Under the pieces are notes generated by a model. The model did no database searches, had not been told where the DNA came from, and was given only the letters and a program-made list of their open reading frames with translations. From the NCBI GenBank assembly GCA_023457535.1, contig JAEWLN010000199.1, positions 1 to 28,071 of the forward strand: DNA of 28,071 bases, read 5' to 3'. Shown here in pieces: positions 15,268 through 21,554 of this stretch (its first letter is position 1; the number at the start of each line of letters is the position of its first letter). This DNA comes from Bacteroidota bacterium. Its GTDB lineage: Bacteria; Bacteroidota; Bacteroidia; Flavobacteriales; Flavobacteriaceae. Position numbers and translations under genes: made by a program.

Positions 15268-16518
15268 ATGAAAATCAAACTGCTTGTTTTATTTTTGATG
15301 GGATTACTGACCGTCCAGGCACAAACAAAAAAACCGGCGGCCAAGAAAGCGGCGCCATCCAAAGCGGCGGCAAAACCGGCGGCGGCATCGGCAGACGGCA
15401 TGTACGCCATTTTCGAAACGCCAAAAGGAAACATTACCGTAAAACTTGAATACCAAAAAGTTCCTGAAACGGTGGCCAACTTCGTGTCGCTCGCAGAATG
15501 CACCAACGCATCGGTCACAGACGCCAAACTCAAAGGCAAACCGTATTATGACGGACTTAAATTTCACCGTGTGATCAAGGATTTCATGATCCAGGGCGGT
15601 GATCCGCAAGGCACCGGGCAAGGCGGGCCGGGCTATTCGTTCAAGGACGAGTTCGTGCCGCAATTCCAGTTCGACAAAGGCGGAATCCTGGCTATGGCCA
15701 ATTCAGGTCCGGCCACAAACGGCAGCCAGTTTTTCATCACGCATAAAGAAACGCCCTGGCTGACCAACAAGCACACGATTTTTGGATACGTGACCTCCGG
15801 ACAGGATGTGGTCAATAAAATCGAGCAAAACGACCTCATGACCAAGGTGCGTATCGAGCGCAAAGGTGCCGACGCCAAACAGTTCGATGCAGCCAGGATC
15901 TTCGCCGACTACATGCTGGGCAAACCGGAAGAAGACCGCAAAATGGCCGAACAAAAAGTAAAAGAACAGGCCGAGCGCGAAGAAGCACGCAAAAAACAGG
16001 CACAAGCCGATGCGGAAGCCAAACGCGTCTACGATGAGAAATACGCGCCTTTGAAAGCAGCCAAAGTTAAGGAAATTGCGGCTCTACGCGCCAAAACAAC
16101 CAAAACAGAATCAGGATTGGAATTCGGTACGCTCAAACCGGGCAACGGCAAAAAACCCACCGATGGGCAAACCATCTACTTCTCTTATGCCGGATACCTC
16201 GAAGACGGAACGCTATTTGACAGCAGCTACGAAGACATTTCCAAAGAATACGGCAAATGGGACGAAGGCCGCGCCAAGCAAAACGGCTATAACGCATTTC
16301 CATACCAGTATGGCAACAAAACAGGATTGATTAAAGGTTTTGTTGAAGGACTCGACAAAATGAGTTTTGACGAAAGGGCGATTTTGTTCATCCCGTCGAA
16401 CCTGGGTTACGGTGCACAAGGTGCGGGCGGGGTAATCCCTCCGAATGCGAACATCATTTTTGTGGTTGAAATGTTCGAATCCATGCCGGCAACGCCACCT
16501 CTCTACTACGCTAAATAA
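15268..16518 (+). CDS. Cyclophilin-FKBP fusion peptidyl-prolyl isomerase (secreted paralogue)
   Basis: The 416-residue product repeats the architecture of its upstream neighbour: cyclophilin at about 45-205 (FHRVIKDFMIQGGDP, ANSGPATNGSQFFI), a charged helical linker rich in Lys, Glu and Ala (about 210-280), then FKBP to about 410 (LIKGFVEGLDKM, FIPSNLGYGAQG, PPNANIIFVVEM). It differs at the N-terminus, where a Sec signal peptide ending near TVQAQ (residue 19) lacks a lipobox Cys and is followed by an Ala/Lys/Pro tether. So this copy is probably soluble in the periplasm. A 43-bp gap, with AATCAACTAA-like short repeats, separates the genes, and a strong terminator follows. Confidence 0.95.
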   Translation: MKIKLLVLFLMGLLTVQAQTKKPAAKKAAPSKAAAKPAAASADGMYAIFETPKGNITVKLEYQKVPETVANFVSLAECTNASVTDAKLKGKPYYDGLKFHRVIKDFMIQGGDPQGTGQGGPGYSFKDEFVPQFQFDKGGILAMANSGPATNGSQFFITHKETPWLTNKHTIFGYVTSGQDVVNKIEQNDLMTKVRIERKGADAKQFDAARIFADYMLGKPEEDRKMAEQKVKEQAEREEARKKQAQADAEAKRVYDEKYAPLKAAKVKEIAALRAKTTKTESGLEFGTLKPGNGKKPTDGQTIYFSYAGYLEDGTLFDSSYEDISKEYGKWDEGRAKQNGYNAFPYQYGNKTGLIKGFVEGLDKMSFDERAILFIPSNLGYGAQGAGGVIPPNANIIFVVEMFESMPATPPLYYAK

Positions 16519-16525
16519 AAAATCG

Positions 16526-16546
16526 AAGGCCGCGGAAAGCGGCCTT
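16526..16546. terminator. Bidirectional rho-independent terminator after the PPIase operon
   Basis: AAGGCCGC (16526-16533) pairs with GCGGCCTT (16539-16546) around a GGAAA loop, followed by a T-run on the plus strand and a T-rich stretch on the minus strand. It ends the nrnA-gldI-PPIase operon and also the convergent hypothetical gene, whose stop codon at 16550 lies in the T-run. Confidence 0.9.
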
Positions 16547-16549
16547 TTT

Positions 16550-16987
16550 TTATGCGTTGAACTTCCAGTCAAATTCGTCTTTGTCGTTGATGATCGCGCC
16601 GATTTCCACCTTGACCACTTCGTTGAACTCGGTTTGAAGAATCAGCCAGCGCTCTTCATTGAACCAGTTTTCGTAGCTGTCATAGCGCTCGGGCGTCCAC
16701 TTTGAAATGCCGTGCGCAAGCAATATTTGCTTCACATCGTCACTATTGCGGCCCAATATGGTATGGCCGTATAATTCCAGTTCAGCATCGGAGGCGATGA
16801 TGTATCCGAGCCTGAAATCTTCTTCGGCGTAAAAGGTAAGCCGGAGCTTGGCCGCGTAATACAACGCGATTGCATTGTCGTCCTCATCGGTGTATTGTTT
16901 GTCGGGCGCACCCATCAGCGCCGTCACATCGGGGAGTTTCATGCCAAAACGCAGCGGTCCGGCACCCGTGGTTGGGGAAATCGTCAT
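16550..16987 (-). CDS. Hypothetical protein, 145 residues, acidic
   Basis: I do not recognise the family. The product has no signal peptide or membrane segment, is rich in Asp/Glu and aromatic residues, and looks like a compact cytoplasmic alpha/beta protein. Two stretches have a similar pattern: LRFGMKLPDVTALMGAP (about 12-28) and TILGRNSDDVKQILLAHG (about 77-94). The first recalls the GM...DV..LLG.P pattern of BamE-like or immunity-type folds. It is monocistronic, with its own near-consensus promoter 11 bases upstream and a shared terminator. Coding status is well supported by these signals; function is unknown. Confidence 0.75.
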   Translation of the reverse strand: MTISPTTGAGPLRFGMKLPDVTALMGAPDKQYTDEDDNAIALYYAAKLRLTFYAEEDFRLGYIIASDAELELYGHTILGRNSDDVKQILLAHGISKWTPERYDSYENWFNEERWLILQTEFNEVVKVEIGAIINDKDEFDWKFNA

Positions 16988-16998
16988 CTTTTTTTTGA

Positions 16999-17032
16999 CA
17001 AAGGTAATCAGATTGCGCTATTGGACTTGCAA
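16999..17032 (-). promoter_or_regulatory. Promoter of the 145-residue hypothetical gene
   Basis: On the minus strand TTG (17030-17032) and TACCTTTG (16999-17006, perfect TAnnTTTG) are spaced 23 bp apart. The box ends 11 bases before the ATG at 16987. Confidence 0.65.
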
Positions 17033-17205
17033 ATAAATTTAGGTTTATTCGACCACATGAGAACAGAAAAAGTATTAAAATGTACAAAAGCGCACCGCCA
17101 TCTTCGCGTTGCGGCGGGCGCGGCAGGACGCGGTTGTTCCCGAGAATAAGTGGCTGGTTAAAATCGGACGTCATCGTGAAAAAAAAGTTGATGGGTTGGC
17201 CGATG

Positions 17206-17286
17206 CCCTAGCCCGGATGGAAGCGGCATCCTTTTACAAAGCGCAGCGGCGTAAAAGATACAGCGTACAGCCGGATAAGCTCCTAA
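17206..17286 (+). repeat. Flavobacterial intergenic repeat at the 3' end of purM
   Basis: The segment running from CCTAGCCCGGATGG through AAGCGGCATCC to CAGCCGGATAAGCTCCTAA looks like a dispersed intergenic element that I recall from many flavobacterial genomes. Its centre is a perfect stem, CTTTTAC (17231-17237) with GTAAAAG (17251-17257), around a GC-rich 13-base loop. Its end overlaps the purM stop codon (17283-17285). It may act as a terminator or mRNA-stabilising structure for purM. Recognition is from memory, not a search. Confidence 0.65.
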
Positions 17287-18461
17287 TAATCAAAAACGCC
17301 AAATTCGCTTTTTATGGTCAGTTTTTTGGCCTCGGACGCCTCTACCCTACCCACGATTTGCGCATCGACGCCAAATGATTTTGAAATCGAAATCAGATCA
17401 TCGGCTATTGATGCCGGCACGTACAATTCCATGCGGTGGCCACAGTTGAATACCTGGTACATTTCCTTCCAGTCCGTTGCAGATTGCGACTGGATGAGCC
17501 GGAAAAGCGGCGGCACGGGAAACAGATTGTCCTTGATCACATGCACATTGTCCACAAAATGAAGCACTTTGGTTTGCGCGCCCCCCGAGCAGTGAACTAC
17601 GCCGTGGATGTCGTCCGGACTGTACCTGGAAAGAATTTCCCTGATGATGGGCGCATAGGTGCGTGTGGGCGAAAGGACGAGCTTTCCCGCATCGAGCGGA
17701 GCGCCTTCGACAGGATCGGTAAGCCGGACATTGCCTGAATACACCAACTCATCAGGAACGGCCTGATCGAAACTCTCCGGATATTGCGCGGCGAGGTATT
17801 TGGCAAAAACGTCGTGGCGTGCGCTGGTGAGCCCGTTGGAACCCATGCCGCCGTTGTATTGCGTTTCGTAATGGGCCTGCCCGAATGATGCCAGTGCGAC
17901 GATCACATCGCCCGGGCGGATGTTCGCATTGTCGATTACCTCGCTGCGTTTAAGCCGTGCGGTAACGGTGGAATCGACGATGATGGTGCGCACCAGATCG
18001 CCTACGTCGGCCGTTTCGCCGCCCGTGGAATGGATCGTGACGCCGAATTTGGCGAGTTCCGCGATGAGTTCTTCCGTGCCGTTGATGATGGCAGAAATCA
18101 CCTGGGCAGGCACGAGGTTTTTGTTGCGCCCGATCGTGGACGACAACATGATGTTGCTCGTTGCGCCCACGCACAGCAGATCGTCGATGTTCATGATCAG
18201 TGCGTCCTGCGCAATGCCTTTCCACACCGACAGATCGCCGGTTTCCTTCCAGTACAGGTACGCGAGCGAAGATTTGGTGCCCGCGCCATCTGCATGCATG
18301 ACCAGGCAATAATCGGGGTCGCCGGTCAGGTAATCGGGCACAATTTTGCAAAATGCTTTGGGAAACAAGCCTTTGTCGATGTTTTTGATCGCGGCATGCA
18401 CGTCTTCTTTGGCCGCCGATACACCGCGCTGGGCATATCTTTTTGAAGTGTTTGGATCCAT
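17283..18461 (-). CDS. purM: Phosphoribosylformylglycinamidine cyclo-ligase (AIR synthase)
   Basis: The enzyme closes the imidazole ring to make AIR from FGAM with ATP, in purine synthesis. The 392-residue protein is longer than the E. coli enzyme (about 345) and is of the divergent type found in Bacteroidetes. PurM landmarks are present: HADGAGTKSSLA (56-67), MNIDDLLCVGA (90-100), GGETADVGD (147-155) and a late VFNCGHRMELYV where canonical PurM has a similar FNMGIGM segment. It is a single gene with a perfect TATCTTTG box upstream and a structured repeat at its 3' end. With guaA it is the second purine gene in the window, but they are not linked in an operon. Confidence 0.95.
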   Translation of the reverse strand: MDPNTSKRYAQRGVSAAKEDVHAAIKNIDKGLFPKAFCKIVPDYLTGDPDYCLVMHADGAGTKSSLAYLYWKETGDLSVWKGIAQDALIMNIDDLLCVGATSNIMLSSTIGRNKNLVPAQVISAIINGTEELIAELAKFGVTIHSTGGETADVGDLVRTIIVDSTVTARLKRSEVIDNANIRPGDVIVALASFGQAHYETQYNGGMGSNGLTSARHDVFAKYLAAQYPESFDQAVPDELVYSGNVRLTDPVEGAPLDAGKLVLSPTRTYAPIIREILSRYSPDDIHGVVHCSGGAQTKVLHFVDNVHVIKDNLFPVPPLFRLIQSQSATDWKEMYQVFNCGHRMELYVPASIADDLISISKSFGVDAQIVGRVEASEAKKLTIKSEFGVFDY

Positions 18462-18478
18462 GGTGTTGTGTTGTCGCG

Positions 18479-18486
18479 CAAAGATA
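18479..18486 (-). promoter_or_regulatory. -7 promoter box for purM (TATCTTTG)
   Basis: A perfect TAnnTTTG match on the minus strand, ending 17 bases before the purM ATG. The AATTTGGA microsatellite starts just upstream and contains no minus-strand TTG at the expected -33 position. Confidence 0.65.
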
Positions 18487-18490
18487 CGGG

Positions 18491-18653
18491 GAATTTTGGA
18501 TTGGGATTTGAAAATTTGGAAATTTGGAAATTTGGAAATTTGGGAATTTGAAAATTTGAAATTTGGAAATTTGGAAATGGGGCGTCGGTAGTACGTGGGG
18601 TTGTTCGAATTAAAAATTTGGAAATGTGGAATGAGGCGCCGGTAGTGCGTTGG
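18491..18653. repeat. AATTTGGA microsatellite and degenerate duplication between purM and the YdeI gene
   Basis: From 18513 the octamer AATTTGGA repeats three times exactly and a fourth time with one change, then degenerates into AATTTGAA variants up to about 18580. It is followed by an imperfect duplication of about 26 bp: 18573-18598 (GGGGCGTCGGTAGTACGTGG core) and 18628-18653 (GAGGCGCCGGTAGTGCGTTGG-like). No coding potential is seen. The tract occupies most of the 274-bp divergent intergenic region. Confidence 0.8.
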
Positions 18654-18735
18654 ATTTTGGTTTTTGGAATTGGGTTATTTGGATTTTCCGATTTAACTTT
18701 ACTAATTCAATAGTTGACACCACCCATTTCCTTAT

Positions 18736-19305
18736 ATGGAACCACACTTTTTCAAAAACGCGCAGGAACTCCGGCATTGGCTCGAAACGAACCACGATAA
18801 GGCCACCGAGAAACTCGTCGGGCTGTACAAAAAAGGCAGCGGCAAAGCCAATATGTCCTGGAGCGAGCTCGTGGATCAGGTGCTTTGCTTTGGCTGGATC
18901 GATGGCAAGAGCAAATCGATCGACAACGAGCGATGGTGCATCCGGATCACGCCGCGCAAACCAACCAGCATCTGGAGCGCGGTCAACATCTCAAAAGTAG
19001 GGCAACTTACCCAGGCGGGAATGATGCGTCCGGAAGGCCTGGTTGCGTTTGCCAAGCGCACTGAAAGCAGGTCCAAAATTTATGCGCATGAAACCGGACC
19101 CAAAACGCTGGATGCGCAATACGAAAAACAATTTAAGGCAAACCCGCATGCGTGGGCGTTCTGGGTTGCGCAACCTCCGGGCTACCGCAAAACGGTGACG
19201 CATCTGATCATGTCGGCCAAACAGCAAAAAACGCAAATCAGCCGGCTTGAAAGCGTCATTGCCGACAGCGCCCAGGGCAAACGCTGGAAAACCGTCGCAC
19301 GATAA
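18736..19305 (+). CDS. YdeI/OmpD-associated family protein
   Basis: The 189-residue soluble protein matches the YdeI family: FFKNAQELRHWLETNHDKATEKLVGLYKKGSG, then MSWSELVDQVLCFGWIDGKSKSIDNERWCIRITPRKPTSIWSAVN-like core motifs (residues about 40-80), and the later AWAFWVAQPPGYRKTV segment. E. coli YdeI has been linked to peptide-antibiotic resistance, but the biochemical role of the family is unclear, so I give no function. There is no signal peptide, so the annotation name should not be read as a membrane location. A weak promoter-like TTG-N21-TAACTTTA (18670-18701) lies upstream. The DUF2200 gene follows after 10 bp. Confidence 0.88.
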   Translation: MEPHFFKNAQELRHWLETNHDKATEKLVGLYKKGSGKANMSWSELVDQVLCFGWIDGKSKSIDNERWCIRITPRKPTSIWSAVNISKVGQLTQAGMMRPEGLVAFAKRTESRSKIYAHETGPKTLDAQYEKQFKANPHAWAFWVAQPPGYRKTVTHLIMSAKQQKTQISRLESVIADSAQGKRWKTVAR

Positions 19306-19315
19306 TACAAACACT

Positions 19316-19669
19316 ATGAACAACAACAACCAACGCGTATACCAGATGGCCTTTGCAAGCGTGTATCCGCACTATTTGGCCAAAGCGGCAAAAAAAGGCC
19401 GTACTCCCGATGAAGTGCACAGTGTAATCGAATGGCTTACAGGCTACGATGTACCGGCGCTCGACCGCATGCTGGCAGACAAGACCAACTTCGAAACCTT
19501 TTTTGCCAACGCCAGATTGCATCCGAACGCCGTTAAAATCACGGGCGTGATCTGCGGCTATCGCATTGAAGAAATTGAGGATCCGCTGATGCGCAAGATC
19601 CGGTACCTCGACAAACTCATCGACGAACTGGCCAAAGGCAGGGTGATGGAGAAAATCCTCCGGCAATAA
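19316..19669 (+). CDS. DUF2200 family protein
   Basis: The 117-residue product matches DUF2200: RVYQMAFASVYPHYLAKAAKKGRT, DEVHSVIEWLTGYD, TNFETFFANARLHPNA, ITGVICGYRIEEIEDPLMRKIRYLDKLIDELAKG. Members are small soluble proteins of unknown function. I chose the ATG at 19316 because the conserved region starts within a few residues; an in-frame ATG at 19247 lies inside the YdeI gene. It follows that gene by 10 bp and is probably cotranscribed. Its stop codon directly abuts the stop codon of the convergent OmpA-like gene. Confidence 0.9.
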   Translation: MNNNNQRVYQMAFASVYPHYLAKAAKKGRTPDEVHSVIEWLTGYDVPALDRMLADKTNFETFFANARLHPNAVKITGVICGYRIEEIEDPLMRKIRYLDKLIDELAKGRVMEKILRQ

Positions 19670-20455
19670 TCACTGCTCGATAATCAGGATCTCCACGCGG
19701 CGGTTTTCGTTTTGCTGCTGCACGTTTTGCTCCGGTATCGGATGAACCGGCCTCGTTACGCCAAAACCTTTGTACGACAATCTTTTGCGATTGATTTTAT
19801 TGGCGATCAGATAATTGTAGATGGCCCTTGCACGCATCACCGACAAATTATTGATATCCCCACTGGCCTGACAGCAAATGTGCCCCTGAATCTCGATGCG
19901 CAACCTGGGGTTGTCCTGTAAGGCACACAACAATTCGTACAAAACCGGTTTGGATTCGGGCAATATCCGCGGCGACATGTTGAAAAACTGAATGTTGTCG
20001 AGTGTGATGTATTCGCCGGACCTGGCGTCGGTTATTTTTTGCTGAAGCGTACGCGGGGCCTTGGCGGTAATGGGGGGCGCAACGAAATCGGTGTTGTAGA
20101 TTATGACCACTTTTCGATTCTCTCCCTGGTTTTTGGATTGAACGAAATCTTCGCCAAACCCTTTAATTTCGTAGCCATCCTTCACCTTGATATGGTTCGC
20201 TTCCAGAAATGCGCGCACGGTTTCGACGCGCCGGAGCGACAGCGTATCGTTATAGCGGTTGTCGCCTTTCCAGTCGCAGAACCCGTAGATTTTCTCCACT
20301 TCGATGCGGTCGTTGTCGGCTTTCCACGAATTGAGCTGCCTCCGCGCCGATTCATTGAGCTCATATCGGTCAAAGTCAAAATAAACCGTCATGCGCTGCT
20401 GGGCGACCACTGAAAGCCACACAAAAAAAAGGAGTATGGACAGCGCGGTTTTCAT
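19670..20455 (-). CDS. Protein with two OmpA-like domains (second of tandem pair)
   Basis: The 261-residue product has a signal peptide (cleavage near VVAQ, residue 19) and two OmpA C-terminal-like domains, about 22-122 and 150-261. The first keeps the Asp of the peptidoglycan-binding motif (GFCDWKG, Asp61) and the downstream Arg (LSLRRVE). In the second the Asp position reads Cys-Cys (GHICC, 191-195) although the later Arg (MRARAI) is kept. No beta-barrel or lipobox is present, so it is a likely periplasmic peptidoglycan-binding protein. The start is the ATG at 20455, which shares a base with the stop codon of the upstream paralogue (TGATG), so translation is coupled. Confidence 0.9.
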   Translation of the reverse strand: MKTALSILLFFVWLSVVAQQRMTVYFDFDRYELNESARRQLNSWKADNDRIEVEKIYGFCDWKGDNRYNDTLSLRRVETVRAFLEANHIKVKDGYEIKGFGEDFVQSKNQGENRKVVIIYNTDFVAPPITAKAPRTLQQKITDARSGEYITLDNIQFFNMSPRILPESKPVLYELLCALQDNPRLRIEIQGHICCQASGDINNLSVMRARAIYNYLIANKINRKRLSYKGFGVTRPVHPIPEQNVQQQNENRRVEILIIEQ

Positions 20456-21339
20456 CAATTGGCTACAATGGCGATTTCCACACGGCGGTTGGCCGCACGT
20501 TGGGGTTCGTCTTTTTCCGGGATCGGGTGAATGGGTTGCGTGCTGCCAAAACCTTTATACGTGATGCGTTCTTTGGCAATGCCGTTTTTGACCAGAAATT
20601 GCTGGACGGCCTTGGCCCGCTGGGTGGACAAATCCTGTTTGTCTACAGGCATACAGCACAAATGGCCTTGTATGTCGATTTTCAGCGTCGGATGCGACTC
20701 CATCACAATGAGCAATTCGTACAATTTGCGACGCGATTCAGGAACGACGGCAAAAGTATTGATCACAAAATTGAGGTTGTCCACCTTGAGTTTGTCGCCT
20801 ACGTTGGCCTGCCCGATCTGTTTCATGAATCCGACGTCGAGCTGGTATTCAGTTGTCGATCCGTCAGGATTTTCAATGACGATGCGTTCCGGATAACTTA
20901 CCTGCGGTGTGGGTTTTGGCGCTACGGGTTCAGCCTTGATCCCGAGGATTTCGTTCTCCCGCGGCAAATCTTTGGCTTCGATATAGTAAATGGTCACTTT
21001 ACGGTTCTCTGCCTTGTTTTTGGACAAATGGTGCTGTTCACCAAAACTGCGCGTCTTGAAGTCGTCGCGAACCGGAACTTTGCCGTTTACCGCGGCGAAG
21101 ATAAACTGGACGCGTTTTCGGGCCAGCGTGTCGTTGAATCCGGTGGTGCCGTCTTCATCGGTGTAGCCGTTGATCGCGACGATCTTATCGTTGGCGTGCG
21201 CGGCAGCCCAGGCGTACAACCGATCTGCCTCAGGCTTTTTAAGCTCGAATTTATTGCTGTCGAAATACACGGAAAACTGTTGCTGTGCGGCAATTCCGAT
21301 AGAAAAAAATAAGCTGGTCAACAGCGCAAGTGTCTTCAT
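20455..21339 (-). CDS. Protein with two OmpA-like domains (first of tandem pair)
   Basis: The 294-residue product has a signal peptide (cleavage near IAAQ, residue 19) and two OmpA-like domains, about 22-122 and 185-294. The first has the usual Asp (GYTDEDG, Asp61) and Arg (LARKRVQ). The second has GHLCC (225-229) instead of the GHTD motif, with Arg241 kept, and ends in the typical NRRVEIAI. A Pro-rich linker with a small beta segment (YPERIVIENPDGSTTEYQLD) joins them. It is a close paralogue of the next gene and overlaps it by one base. A promoter-like TTG-N23-TAACTTTC lies upstream. Confidence 0.9.
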   Translation of the reverse strand: MKTLALLTSLFFSIGIAAQQQFSVYFDSNKFELKKPEADRLYAWAAAHANDKIVAINGYTDEDGTTGFNDTLARKRVQFIFAAVNGKVPVRDDFKTRSFGEQHHLSKNKAENRKVTIYYIEAKDLPRENEILGIKAEPVAPKPTPQVSYPERIVIENPDGSTTEYQLDVGFMKQIGQANVGDKLKVDNLNFVINTFAVVPESRRKLYELLIVMESHPTLKIDIQGHLCCMPVDKQDLSTQRAKAVQQFLVKNGIAKERITYKGFGSTQPIHPIPEKDEPQRAANRRVEIAIVAN

Positions 21340-21360
21340 CAGGGCATTTTATTGGTCGAC

Positions 21361-21394
21361 GAAAGTTAAGCAAAAAAATGGTACGGATAAACAA
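21361..21394 (-). promoter_or_regulatory. Possible promoter of the double-OmpA gene pair
   Basis: On the minus strand TTG (21392-21394) and TAACTTTC (21361-21368, one mismatch to TAnnTTTG) are spaced 23 bp apart, with the box ending 21 bases before the ATG at 21339. Confidence 0.4.
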
Positions 21395-21511
21395 CCGTAT
21401 TGTTATCGGGCCGTTTGGCGAACCAAAACGCGAAAATCAAAACGCTTACCGGCTTCGTAACGGACAGCGGTGTCCTGCGCCATCGGTCTTAAAAGTATCA
21501 CTTCTTTAAAT

Positions 21512-21537
21512 AAAAAGCCCGCTCTGTTCAGGCGGGC
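21512..21537 (-). terminator. Rho-independent terminator of the glutamine synthetase gene
   Basis: On the minus strand GCCCGC and GCGGGC (21532-21537 with 21517-21522) form a 6-bp GC stem around a 9-base loop, followed by a T-run (21512-21516). It lies 17 bp after the glnN stop codon. Confidence 0.85.
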
Positions 21538-21554
21538 ATTTCATTTCAGAATAA

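Noticed and set aside
17109..17378. 89-codon plus-strand open frame between the hypothetical gene and purM
   Set aside because: It runs through the intergenic repeat and into antisense purM; its composition is not protein-like.
18513..18580. AATTTGGA array considered as a CRISPR array
   Set aside because: Units are 8 bp with no spacers and there are no cas genes; it is a microsatellite.
20500..21312. 270-codon open frame on the plus strand, opposite an OmpA-like gene
   Set aside because: Antisense shadow of a well-supported gene; no domain or signal recognised.
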